Shown here: positions 43,215 through 53,779 of the stretch, one piece after another
How the letters are laid out: each line of letters opens with the position of its first letter
Numbering within the stretch: the stretch's first letter is position 1
Source of the DNA: Ypsolopha sequella
Lineage: Eukaryota; Arthropoda; Insecta; Lepidoptera; Ypsolophidae
NCBI GenBank assembly: GCA_934047225.1
Contig: OW203983.1
Location: 2,418,001 to 2,482,000 of the forward strand
Reading direction: 5' to 3'
Length of the DNA stretch: 64,000 nt
The notes under the pieces: model-generated
Told to the model about the DNA's origin: nothing
Databases searched by the model: none
What the model saw: only the letters and a program-made list of their open reading frames with translations
Translations under genes and position numbers: made by a program

Positions 43215-45660
43215 ATGAATGCCAATGCCATGCGTGCGTACTTCAGAGCAACGGGGGGCAATACCGGTGCAACGGGATATCGATCAGTAATGTTCCGCGA
43301 ATTTCTGTTGCTGGAGCCCTCGATAACTGTCACGGAACAAAACCTGGCGGACAGAGTTCGGTATATACAGAGCTCTAACGTATTTAGCTCTGCCGAACTT
43401 GAACAACTGAGACGCGAGACTGTTCCTGTAATGGATAATGCACCACATGTGGAAGATGTCTCTACCCAACCAAATGGCAATGAAGAGACACAAAATGTCG
43501 CCGAAGAAAACATTACAGAAACGGTCTCCCAGGATTTAGAGCAAATGAGGAGCATATTAGAAGAGACGATTGTAGAGTATCGCCAAGTGCCTCTGGAACT
43601 GAGGCCTCGGCTTCCCCGAGTGCCTTTAAGCATCAAGGTTCGGGATGTCGTTGGGGCCATTAATCAGGTGCTGCCTCCATTCCTGGAAAGCGGCATCGAT
43701 CTCTGGGATACGGATACGGTTCTATTCGGCGCCGCTATGACAGTTTGCCGGATAGTTGGCGTTCGTATGCCAGGTACTGGATAATCACTCCCAGAAGTGG
43801 TCAGATACCAGCCTGGCAACGCAGAATTAACCGCCGTATCACCAGAGCAAGGATCCTTATCGGCAAACCGACCAGTTTCAGGTCAGGAAACACGAAACCT
43901 AGAGTGATGCGCTTTGTTGCGGAGGCATTTGCTGGGCAAGACATTGATATGTCCCACCCAGAGTTTACCAGAGTTTTAAAACGTAACAGAGCGCATCGAC
44001 TACCTGAAGCAGAAGATAGCTGCTTGGGGTAAGCGATTAAGGCGATACTCCGAAATGGTAAAGAGGCACCAACATAATCGTCTCTTCGAGAGTGACCAAA
44101 AGAAGTTTTACAGAACTCTGGAGCGTCCAGAAATGAGATCGATAGGCGCTCGACCGGAGCAGGCTGATGTAGTCACCTTCTGGCAAAGCCTATGGTCACA
44201 GCCTGTCACTCATCAGGAGAGCCCGTGGTTCGAAGCTGTCGAGGGAGCATGTGCGTCTATCACGCCAATGAACCCAGTCAGAACCTCGAAGGAGGACGTA
44301 AGTGCTGCGGTCCGTAAAGCCCCGAACTGGAAAAGTCCAGGAACAGAAGGACTGCAGTATTACTGGCTTAAAGGATACTGGCGTTTCCATGCTACCCTCG
44401 CAAGGCAGTTCCAACAGGCCCTTGACAATGGTACGCTCCCGAACTTCTTAACTACCGGAGTCACTCACTTAGCTCCAAAAAGCGAAGATACCGAGGATCC
44501 ATCGAAATACCTCCCCAGTACGTGTCTTTGTACTCTATACAAGACGCTTACTTCCGTTCTGAGCACCAAGATTTCTCAACACATTGTTGAAAATCACATC
44601 ATCTCGGACGCTCAGAACGGATGTAGGGGCAGCGGTCGCTGGCAAACTGGTCAGACGCAACCGTCGGAATTTCTCCGCTGCCTGGATAGACTACAAAAAG
44701 GCTTTCGGCTCGGTCCCCCACTCTTGACTCCTAAGGGTCCTTGAGCTGTACAAAGTCGACAATACAGTTCGACACTTCCTTGAAGCATGTATGGGGCAAT
44801 GGAGTACTATCCTTAGTCTCGCAGGCGAGAAAATTATGAATGCCGATGACCAAATACGGATAAAAAGGGGTATTTTCCAGGGTGATTGTCTGAGCCCGCT
44901 TTGGTTTTGCTTGTCACTGAACCCTTTGTGTCAACTTTTGGAGGAATCAGTGGCTGGCTTTCAGTTTTGGAGGGGAGGAATGCGGATATCGCACCTTCTC
45001 TACATGGATGACCTGAAGCTTTTTGGTCCCACAGATCAGAAACTGGAGGAGTTGCTGAAGGTCACTGATGACTTCAGCAATTCCATCAGAATGGAGCTAG
45101 GGGTCGACAAGTGTGCGGTCTTGCATGTGGAGAGGGGGCATGTTGTTCGCTCCGATGGAGTCGATGTCGGCTCCAATCGATTGAAAACCCTTTCCAAGAC
45201 TGAAACATTCCGGTATCTGGGCATGTCCCAAACAATCGGTGTGAATGAAGCAGACATGAAACAAGCCGTTTGTGGGGTATTTTATAATCGCCTGACAAAA
45301 GTGCTTGAGGGCTTTTTGTCGGGCGGAAATAGGATACGAGCTTATAATGCTTGGGTCATGCCTGTTCTCATGTACACATTTGGGATGCTCAGATGGACTC
45401 AAACCGAACAAGATGCCCTGGACAGAAAAGTCCGCACAACCCTGACCCTTCATAGGATCCATCATCCAAGATCGTCGGTTATGAGACTGTATCTCCCGCG
45501 GAAGTGTGGTGGTCGAGGCCTTTTAAACGCCAAGACTTCACAACCGTGAGATATGCAGTCTCAGGGATTATTTCCTGTCGAAAACAGATGATGCAATCCA
45601 TAAAGAAGTCGTGGCATGTGATAAAGGACTCACCCCTTTGTCCTTAGGTCTTTTTTACGT
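43215..45660 (+). pseudogene. R2/R4-like LINE (reverse transcriptase), frameshifted
   Basis: The coding sequence is spread over four plus-strand frames that join by frameshifts near 43760, 44000 and 44650, plus a stop at ~44733. Landmarks: IPAWQRRINRRITRAR; YLKQKIAAWGKRLRRYSEMV; NRLFESDQKKFYRTLE; VRKAPNWKSPGTEGLQYYWL; LAPKSEDTEDPSKYLP; AAWIDYKKAFGSVPHS; MGQWSTIL; GIFQGDCLSPLWFCLSLNPL; ISHLLYMDDLKLF; VMPVLMYTFGMLRWTQTEQD; RSSVMRLYLPRKCGGRGLLN. This is the RT and downstream thumb of a site-specific-type LINE of the R2/R4 (Dong-like) group. YMDD is intact. 42847-43214 upstream is GC-rich and probably its 5' part. The frame breaks make it non-functional. Confidence 0.8.
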
Positions 45661-45782
45661 TATCTGAATTTTCGCGTTCATCGATTTGATAAGGACTGTC
45701 CAGCCGCTTGCCTGCGTCATAATATGCTTAGTCTTAAGAACCGACGGCTTTGTTTGGATATGTCATTACTTTATGATATACT

Positions 45783-46504
45783 TTAGTGGCGACTCAGAAT
45801 AAGGATTAGTCGAGAATTTGCGTGCATAAATGGCGCAACAGCAAGCAGCAATTCAGGCACTTCAAGAGCAACTGACTTCGTGACCCAGAGCTGAACAGCA
45901 ACAGGTAGACATCCAAAGTATTCTCCAAAACTTGCTACAAAGCCAGTCAGCGAACAGTGTGTCAACACCACCTCCATCGCAATTCATATTCATTGGAGCT
46001 GAGTGGACTTCTTGGATCACTAGACTTGAACAATATCGGGACACTACAAAGCTCAAGTCCATGCCAGAAGATGTACAAGTGAAAACATTACTGTATACCA
46101 TGGGCAGCAAGGCAAACGACATTCTTCAAGCATTTAAACTGACCAACGAGCAAAAAATGAGCTATGTAACAGTGAAAGAAAAGTTTGATGGATATTATGT
46201 TGCCAAGAAAACGAAAACGTATGCACGAGCAGTGTTTAACCAACGAATACAAATGGAGGGAGAGTTGACAGACGATTTTATCACAGACCTACACACTCTT
46301 GCTAAAAAATGCGAGTATGGCTCATTAGAAGATGAACTAATTACAGACAGGATTATTACTGGTATGAGGGACAGTGAACTGTCAAAAGCTATACAGAACA
46401 TGGAAACAGAGCCAAGTCTTGAAACAGTGATAAATGGGGTCAAACATTCAGAAATTGTAGACGTGAACATGGCAGCTTTAAGACCAACTTCTACCCAACC
46501 CTGA
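45783..46504 (+). pseudogene. Gypsy (Mag-like) gag remnant
   Basis: 45830-46504 reads MAQQQAAIQALQEQLTS, a stop, then a long frame. That frame contains FIFIGAEWTSWITRLEQYRD, TLLYTMGSKANDILQAFKLT, TVKEKFDGYYVAKKTKTYAR, FITDLHTLAKKCEYGSLEDE and IITGMRDSELSKAIQ. This is the retrotransposon-type gag capsid of Mag-like Gypsy elements. TTTAGTGGCGACTC just upstream (45781-45794) could be an LTR end plus primer-binding site. No zinc knuckle, protease or pol follows, so it is a fragment. Confidence 0.75.
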
Positions 46505-46599
46505 ACCAGAGATCCAGTACATTAGAAAGAGAACACCCAAAGAGCCAATTACTGATAAAACCAAGACAAACCAGAACACAACTTACAGAAAGTGTGCAA

Positions 46600-47460
46600 A
46601 AACTGACGGTTGGCTTTTGTTCCAGGTCAATCCGAGCATTTTTAAAATACCATAAAAAATTCAATAAAAAAAAGTATTTTCCGGCCGAAAAAAACGAAAA
46701 TTCTATTCAAAACTAAGAACACTTTCGCAAAACTAACGATTGGCACTTTTTTCAAGCCGATTGGTGCGATGGGATGCACAAGTTCACGGTAGAAAATGAT
46801 AGATATTTTTAAATTGAAAAAATTCAATGTTTGCCGGCTGAAACAAACAATTTTTTTTCCAAGACGTATGAAACTAACGTAAAACTAATGAATGGCACTT
46901 GTTCCAGGTTGATCTGCGCATTATTGAAATCTTATACAAAATTGGAGATTGAAAAAAAAACTATTTGCTGAGCGAAATTAACAAAAATACTTTTCAAAAC
47001 TAACGAACCTAACGTAAAACTAACAAACGGCCATTGTTTTATGTCGATCCAAGTATTTTTGAAATGCCACACAAAATTTGAAATTGACAAAAAAAATGTT
47101 TGCCAGCCGAAAAAAAAAAACTCTTTTCAAAACTAACGAAACTAACGCACAACTATTATTGGCATTTGTTTCAGGTCAATCTGAGCATTTTTGAAATTCC
47201 ATACAAAATTTGAAATTGAAAAATAAAATGTTTGCCGGCTGAAACACACAATTTTTTTTCTCAAAACTTACGATACCAACGTAAATCTAACGATTGGCAC
47301 TTGTTTCAGGTCGATCTGGGCAATGGGGTGCACAAGTTCACGATAGAAATTGGTAGAATTTGATAAATCGACGTAAAAATGTGTGCATATTGAAACAAAC
47401 AAAAACGATTATTATCAAAACTATCGAAACTAACGTAAAACTAACAAATTACCACACTTA
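46600..47460 (+). repeat. Diverged tandem repeat, ~130-bp period, ~6 copies
   Basis: AACTAACGATTGGCACTTGT-like, TTCAGGTCGATCTG-like, CATACAAAATTTGAAATTGA and TGTTTGCCGGCTGAAACAAA segments recur in the same order about every 125-145 bp. Copies are much more diverged than in the other arrays. It is non-coding. Confidence 0.8.
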
Positions 47461-48052
47461 TTAGGGTTCCGTAGTACCTAAGAGGTACAAAAGGAACCTT
47501 ATGGTGAGACTCCGTTGTCCGTCCGTCCGTCCGTCCGTCCGTTCGTATGTCACAGCATCATTACTTTAAAAAACCCCAAAAATAGGTATGTCCCCCCCTT
47601 TATCTCCGAAACTGGTTGACCGAAAAATATGAAAAAATGTCAATTGTAGATCATAACTGGCCAATTACAGGAAAACAATAGCGATAAAAAAAAATCAGTA
47701 CTAATGAGAAATATAAAAAAAGAAGTAAAATAAATAAAAAAGATATTTTATAAAAATACAATATGGGTATAAAATTGTAGATATTAAAAAGCTGATTGTA
47801 TTTACTATATTTTTACTATACTTACTGGTACTGGTTTCGAGAAATCTTTAAAAAACCACAAAAATGTGTATGTCCCCCCCTTATCTTCCAAACTGGTGGA
47901 CCAAAAAATATGAAAAAAACGGTAATATGTGTTTACGTAAAGATTACAGGAAAAATAGAGGGGTCGAGAAATTCACGAAAAAAAAGAAAAAATTTATCAT
48001 CCACAATACGGAACCCTAGGTACGCGAGTCTGACTCGTACTTGGCCGGTTTT
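47461..48052. mobile_element. Non-autonomous element of the CCGGCCAAGTGCGAGTC-ended family
   Basis: It starts TTAGGGTTCCGTAGTACC with a (GTCC)n stretch at ~47517-47542. It ends ACGGAACCCTAGGTACGCGA followed by GTCTGACTCGTACTTGGCCG-GTTTTTT. The interior has two related segments (ATGTCCCCCCxTTATCT). The family is abundant in Lepidoptera in my experience. Relatives here are 53270-53779, 56914-57490, 58190-58236 and 59475-59657. Confidence 0.8.
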
Positions 48053-48235
48053 TTAAAATGAAGGTTAAGTCAAAAAGCAACTATTGATTACGAAAAGCGC
48101 CCAAAGCTGAGCGCGAGGTGTGGCTTGCGCCGCCGCCACTCGCAGCTTGCCACCCCGGGCCATGGCTCTTTTGGCCCTAGGGTATGCATGAGTGCATGAG
48201 TACCTAGTTCATACTGAAAGGCTCATCTAGTGTAA

Positions 48236-48274
48236 CCATAGACTTGGGATATGCTGTATATCCCAAGTCTATGG
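48236..48274. repeat. Perfect 16-bp inverted repeat
   Basis: CCATAGACTTGGGATA (48236-48251), a 7-base loop, then TATCCCAAGTCTATGG (48259-48274). A short hairpin with no further pairing in the flanks. Confidence 0.85.
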
Positions 48275-48363
48275 GTGTAACATATACATATATCGCTGGG
48301 AAACAATCAACTCAACAGACAGTTGACAGATATCCCCACCAAACAAGTCACAAGCGTCGACTG

Positions 48364-49527
48364 CAGTGTTGTCAACTCAATGGTGTAAAAAATATGCTAG
48401 AAATAACCTAACTTTCTTTTTAAAATGCTAAAAAATATGCTAATATAATTTTGAGTAGTTAGTATTTACTAAAAAATAAAATCAGCGAAATAAAATGTCA
48501 TATCTTCATCAACAACAGCTGATGTGAAAGGCTACAAGCCAGCGTCGTAACTTTCTTTGGCACCGACACAGCGTTGTACAATGTGTAAGAATAACAGCAC
48601 TTTCCTGCTCTCTTCAGGCTAAATCTGACGTATAAAATGGCATTCAGGGTTCTCACCACCAAACGATTTCGAAGTTTTGTTCGAGGAGACTCATTTGGCT
48701 AAATACACGTTCAGTATCCACGTTTGAATGCGGCAATGTTAAAAAAAATATTGCAAAAAAAAAACATAAACCTGCGAAGGAGTTATTATCAGCTGCATCT
48801 TTACTATATTGCATGACTTCATTCTAGAACATGCTAGTGAGGTGGGGAAATTGATGGAGTTATCAAATATTGATTTTTATTAGAAGAAATATTGTTCAAA
48901 TTCAAATAGTTTATTTTGCAAAGCAGGTATAGATATATACACTTTTTACACGTCAAATTTAATCTAATAAAGAAAATATATGTAATAAAATAATAAATGT
49001 ACATGAACTAAATTAAAGGTTTATTTAATTTACGTAGCAATATATTTACGATTAAAATGATAGGTAAAATATACAAGGTGACTTTTTGATCATCGTCCAA
49101 ATTCATACTGGAGGCTTGATAAGTGATCAGTATCTTGGATTAGCAACAATTTTTGTGAAATTCGTAAAATGAAATTTCGGCTTCCCATATAAATTCAGTT
49201 CCAGTCCCGTGTGAATCACTATGGGGAGTCGAAATTTCATTTTACGAATTTCACCAAAATTGTTATTGATGCATGATACCGATCACTTACCAAGCCACCA
49301 GTATGAATTTGGACGATGATCAAAAAGTCACCTTGTATATTATACAAGGTAAAATCCAAACAGCCGCCCGAACCCACACCGGATTTACCATATGTGATTT
49401 ATCTTCTTTTCATGTTTCATAAAAATATGCCAAGTAAATATGCTATATGCTACAAGCTAAAAAGATATGCTAAACAAGAAGAATATATGCCAGATTTAGC
49501 ATATAATATGCTGAATTGGCAACACTG
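48364..49527. mobile_element. Probable hAT-type element with nested MITE
   Basis: The ends CAGTGTTGTCAACTCA and TGAATTGGCAACACTG are complementary at 14 of 16 positions. The 7-mer TCGACTG flanks both sides (48357-48363 and 49530-49536, the latter two bases away), a possible imperfect target duplication. Subterminal regions are rich in ATATGCTA motifs. No transposase is seen. A palindromic MITE (49069-49339) is inserted inside. Confidence 0.6.
49069..49339. mobile_element. Palindromic MITE family C, copy 1
   Basis: The left arm TATACAAGGTGACTTTTTGA-TCATCGTCCAAATTCATACTGG is mirrored at 49298-49339. Inner segments also pair (AAATGAAATTTCG / CGAAATTTCATTT), so nearly the whole element folds back. 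It is non-coding. Confidence 0.9.
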
Positions 49528-49741
49528 ACTCGACTGACCAGAGACCGATCAAACCGTTGTTGATATAAGGCTGATGTAGCTTGACCAGCCTTTTTGTGAG
49601 AGGCCTCTTGCAATATACTATATTACGGCTATACTATACTATATTACAATAAACTTAATAATACATAATTTATATACTACATAAAATGAAACCATATAAT
49701 GTACTGATCATACTGAACAACTTTCCAATAAAATTAAAATA

Positions 49742-50001
49742 TAAGAGTTGGCTTTTGGTTATATAGCAAAATTCATACTGGAGACTCGGTAAGTGGTCAG
49801 GGCTAAGGTTCATTGACCCATTTTGTGAAAGATGCAAAACAAAATTTAGGTTTCCTATCTACTAATTGCTCGTTAATTAGTATAGTAGAGTCATAAATAT
49901 TTTTTTCTTTTTCACAGAAAGGGTCATTGAATCTTCGTCCTGACCACTTACCGAGTCCTCAGTATGAATTTGGCTACATAAACAAAAGTCACCTTGTATA
50001 T
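49742..50001. mobile_element. Palindromic MITE family C, copy 2
   Basis: It shares AAATTCATACTGGAGACTCG, GTAAGTGGTCAG and the right end AAAGTCACCTTGTATATTA with family C. The left terminus is eroded. The centre pairs imperfectly. Confidence 0.75.
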
Positions 50002-50059
50002 TAAAACCTCAGAGCTTTGAGCCAACTAGAGCAATAAAATAATTATTGGTTTAATACTC

Positions 50060-50325
50060 AAATATTAAGACGTTAATTTACGTAGCCAAATTCATAATGA
50101 AGACTCGGTAAGTGACACGGATTGATAACATTTTTTGCCAAATAAAATGTTGACCTCCATTGTAGGTAATAGATAATATACTCAAGGCTGGGCTTGCGTT
50201 TGTGAACGAAAAAAAATCAACATGAATTTCTCAAAAAGGGTTCTCGAACCTTGATTTTGAGCACTTACCGAGTCTACAGTATGAAATTAGCTGCATAAAT
50301 AAATGTCACCTTATATTGTAGCCAT
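50060..50325. mobile_element. Palindromic MITE family C, copy 3
   Basis: It contains GTAGCCAAATTCATAATGAA, GACTCGGTAAGTGACACGGA and a right arm with CCGAGTCTACAGTATGAAAT ending in ATGTCACCTTATATTG. It is more diverged than copies 1 and 2. Confidence 0.7.
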
Positions 50326-50367
50326 GTATAGTTACTGAAGTTGATGGAAGGTGATTTTATCAAAAAC

Positions 50368-51362
50368 TATACAGGGTGGAAAAAATTAATGGGCCCTGGA
50401 GGAGAACTACCTTAAATCCTTTAGTTAGCTCATTTTACTGAAAGGAAACATTCCTTTATTTTTTAAAAGAAACAAAACTGCATTCAAAGATCTTCTAAAA
50501 TTCGCTTGTTTCACCCGGGAATCGAACCAAATAAAAATGAAAAAAAAATAAACCCTCGCTATTTTACTATACGAATTGGTAGGATTATTGTTCAGGATAA
50601 AATGTGTCTAATAAACATTTGGTCTTACACTCATCTGTTGTACGAGATACCCACGAAATTGAATATTTATTACAAGTTCTTTGTTAACAATACCTAATAA
50701 AATACTGTTAACTTGTAACAAGTAAATGACACGTTTTAATTTTCTTATCTCTCTAACATCCAAAGACATCGTATGAAGTACAAGCTTGCTAATGTTATTT
50801 ACCTTAAGTCCTTGTTGAAGACTTCGATAAGAAAATCGTAATAAATCTATGCACAGCACAATTCCTTCTTGCACTAGGCGTACAGACGAAAAGTTTAAAA
50901 AGGGTAACTATTTTTTTTTGAAACGCGGTGCAACAAATTTAAAATTCGAATGATAACTTTCAACATTTTTAAAATCGATAAAACTAGTCGTTCGAATTTC
51001 AAATTTAGTTTTGTTTTGCTTTCATTCCGTGCTGTCATTGTGTAATAATGGCGTATCAAGAACAATTTTATTTATTAGAAGCTTGTTTTCACTTTTTTTT
51101 ATTTCAAAGACCAAATATTTATTAGACAAATTTTATCCTGAACGATATTCCTACCAATTCGTATAATAAAATAGCGAGGGTTTATTTTTTAGTTTTTAGT
51201 TGGTTTAATTCCCGGGTGAGACAAGCGAATTTTAGAAGATCTTTGAATGCAGTTTTGTTTCTTTTAAAAAATAAAGGAATGTTTCTTTTCAGCAAAATGA
51301 GCTAACTATAGGATTTAAGGTAGTTCCCCTCCAGGGCCCTTAAATTTTTTCCACCCTGTATA
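50368..51362. mobile_element. TIR element with ~250-bp inverted arms, ~995 bp
   Basis: The left arm (50368-50615) starts TATACAGGGTGGAAAAAATT. The right arm (51112-51362) is its complement, ending AATTTTTTCCACCCTGTATA. Arms share GGGAATCGAACCAAATAAAA-like and TAGGATTATTGTTCAGGATA-like motifs. The ~500-bp centre has no recognisable transposase. A single-arm relative lies at 2996-3267. Confidence 0.88.
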
Positions 51363-51438
51363 CAGTTGTAAGAAGTAATTTCCTGAATGTGAAGCTTACC
51401 GACCTATTTAATAAAATAACCTTCTTTCTATTTGCCAG

Positions 51439-51541
51439 CCTGGCACACCAACTCCATGCCGGTATAAAATTCAAAGGTCGACCAGAACACTTCACCCTAG
51501 AACACATGCGAGCTGACGCCTCTCAGTTCAACTTCGTATAA
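51439..51541 (+). CDS. Candidate alternative or terminal exon (DIP2 or unknown gene)
   Basis: A good acceptor (CTTCTTTCTATTTGCCAG) at 51421-51438 opens a frame of 33 codons (LAHQLHAGIKFKGRPEHFTL, ..., ASQFNFV) ending in TAA. Entering with the two bases AT left by the donor at 28061 gives Ile and then this frame. The segment and the following 240 bp are clearly GC-richer than the surroundings, as exons in this window are. ATTAAA at 51906-51911 could be the polyadenylation signal. I do not recognise the peptide, and canonical DIP2 proteins end at AYNM, so assignment to DIP2 is an inference. Confidence 0.3.
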
Positions 51542-51940
51542 AGCGTCTAGTATTGTAGAAAATGTAGTATAGGGAGGTGTGTTTGGTGGGCAGGGCGACG
51601 AGGGCAGGCCCCGCCCCTGGGCGCTCCCCCCGCGCCGACAGCGGCGTGACCGCAGTCTGCCGTCGGCTGCGCAGCGTCGCGCGCGCGTCATGACCGTTGC
51701 GCCGCGAGTGATCACCACGCTAAACATACCTCGTGTAGTGGGGCAGCGGCCCAATATTCGAAAATAGAAAAATACGGAACCATTAACCCTCCGATGGGAG
51801 TGTACGAGGACCGGGGACAGAGTATGCACTGGGTGAGGAGATTTTTATTGTGTTGCTCTTTAATATTTGTACGTATGTGTAGGTGTACTATGTGGGAAAA
51901 GTTTAATTAAAGTTTTCCAATTAGCTTCGTAAGTACCCTG
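51542..51940 (+). other. GC-rich stretch, possible 3' UTR of the candidate exon
   Basis: 51580-51740 is strongly GC-rich (CCCCGCCCCTGGGCGCTCCC, GCGTCGCGCGCGCGTC), followed by more ordinary sequence and ATTAAA at 51906. The short open frames here on both strands have no recognisable similarity. Confidence 0.35.
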
Positions 51941-51948
51941 CTTGCAAT

Positions 51949-52210
51949 CAGTGGCGTGCACAGAACTTTTTTCCGGAAAAGCAATCAGAAGGTCAAGTAT
52001 GACAATAAAAAAAATATGAAAAAAAATTTAAATCACACTTTGAAAAAAAAAGTTTGTATGAAAATGTTCACTCTAGGAAAGGCAGCGCCTACCCTGGCGT
52101 CATAAAAACTTTTTTTTTCAAAGTGTTAATTAAATTTTTTCATATTTTTTTTATTGTCGTACTTGGCCTTCTGATTGCTTTTCCGGAAAAAAGTTCTATG
52201 CACGCCACTG
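51949..52210. mobile_element. Palindromic hAT-type MITE with perfect 8-bp TSD
   Basis: The ends are CAGTGGCGTGCACAGAACTT and AAGTTCTATGCACGCCACTG, with arms of ~85 bp. The octamer CTTGCAAT occurs at 51941-51948 and 52211-52218. The centre has GGAAAGGCAGCGCCTACC, itself palindromic. No transposase is seen. The clean ends and target duplication indicate a fairly recent insertion. Confidence 0.92.
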
Positions 52211-52218
52211 CTTGCAAT

Positions 52219-53269
52219 AATGCAACTGTTTTCTGTACTCGTAGGTACATAAGCATCAATTGATCGATATACTCGTAATTACAATTGCTGATATAAAATG
52301 TTAATATAGAAAAGGACAACTTTCGAGGTTTCATTGTATTTATGTTATGTTTTAACTACAATAGAAAGTAAACAATAAACAAATCAGATGCGCGTTGATG
52401 TCATTACGAGGAACAAGGGCAGGACGCGTAGCACGGTAGGGCTACAGTTCCCGTAGCTCGTAGCACGTATACGAACTTTTAAAGCTACTATTATTTGTAA
52501 ATTGAAACTACGAGGAGCTCTGGAAATTTAGCTTCAAAAATGTTTTTTTATACATGCTTATAGCTTGCGAATTATTCGATTATTATATTATACCGCGGTT
52601 ATAAAGTCGTTTCTCTGAATAAAACAGTGAAAACAGCAACAAAATGTATTCAGTATATCAAGTTATAAACTATAAACCATGCACATTATGTAAACTTTAA
52701 ATACACTACCAACACCTTGGTGCAGTAACAAAATGGCCTACAGAAATTGGAGGTAATCGAATCAAAACTATCGCAGCCATATGGTACCTACTACAACTTT
52801 TAAACCATATATAAAATAATTGTGTTGTTTTGTATATAGAGGTACTAGTGCAAAACCGTGGTTTATGTACACTAGCTGATATACCCACATCGTGTAAGTG
52901 TAATCATAGACTAAGTATTAACTTAGTCTATTTCATTTCATTTTCTTTATTGGGAAACAAACAGTTATAATTTTTACATACTTACTAAAATATAATAGCT
53001 AATACTTAAACCAAAACAGTTTCCACTTAACAGTATCAAAAACAAATAAATTAATGCACGACAAAGAAAAATACAACATGCAAAACTTAAAAAAACACAA
53101 CAGCTCTGATATCTAACATTAACAATACTAAAAGATTACAAGAATAAATTAAAAAAATATATATATACTACAAGCTACGAAAAATCTAAATTTTTAGTAC
53201 ATACATACTTATAAGTTTTTAACAAAAGTGTCTATGGTGTAATTATTATAATATTTAGACTCATTTGTT
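52219..53269. other. AT-rich DNA with a possible LINE tail
   Basis: 52912-52933 is a short palindrome related to the 27044-27480 MITE end. 52935-53200 (TTCTTTATTGGGAAACAAAC) resembles an antisense retroelement 3' UTR. No gene is seen. Confidence 0.45.
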
Positions 53270-53779
53270 TTAGAGTTCCGTACTTAAAAGGCAAAAAGAT
53301 GCCATTTTGGTGAGACTCCAATGGTTTTGGTTCTAGGCCTATAACGATTCAGCTAGAAATTAAAAGACTGATGGAGAACAGACGAGGCCAAATTTTTCTT
53401 ACTTACTGGACTAATACCTACTAAAAAGAATACGGTCAAGTGCGAATTGAACTCACGCGCCGAGAGTACAGTAATTGATATCGACGTCTTGAGAGGTATA
53501 ATGTTATTTCAATATGCCGATAATAATGTATTTTTGCTATATTTCTACGATCTATTGAAATTGGCACTACAGTATTATTTTTTACTATCTATTTTTTTAT
53601 ATTAAGTATTATCGAAAAAAAGTATTTATATCTCTGTTGTTGTACCACAATTTTATTATAAACATTGTGAGGGCGAATAATACATACTGTGTCGTACAAG
53701 ATTACAAGTCTAGTTAGGGACCGACGGACAACTGAGTCTCTTTGATGGTTCTTTTTTTACATTTTGTTGACGAACCCTA
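53270..53779. mobile_element. Eroded member of the GGGTTCCGTA / TACGGAACCC family
   Basis: The left part AGAGTTCCGTACTTAAAAGG with GGTGAGACTCCAATGG and the right part GGACCGACGGACAACTGAGT with GACGAACCCTAAAAATC match ends of the family described at 47461-48052. Heavily diverged. Confidence 0.5.

Noticed and set aside
51497..51829. Open frames in the GC-rich stretch on both strands
   Set aside because: GC-rich DNA lacks stops by composition. The residues are Arg/Pro/Gly-rich without a known domain, so I kept only the splice-compatible 51439-51541 frame as a low-confidence call.
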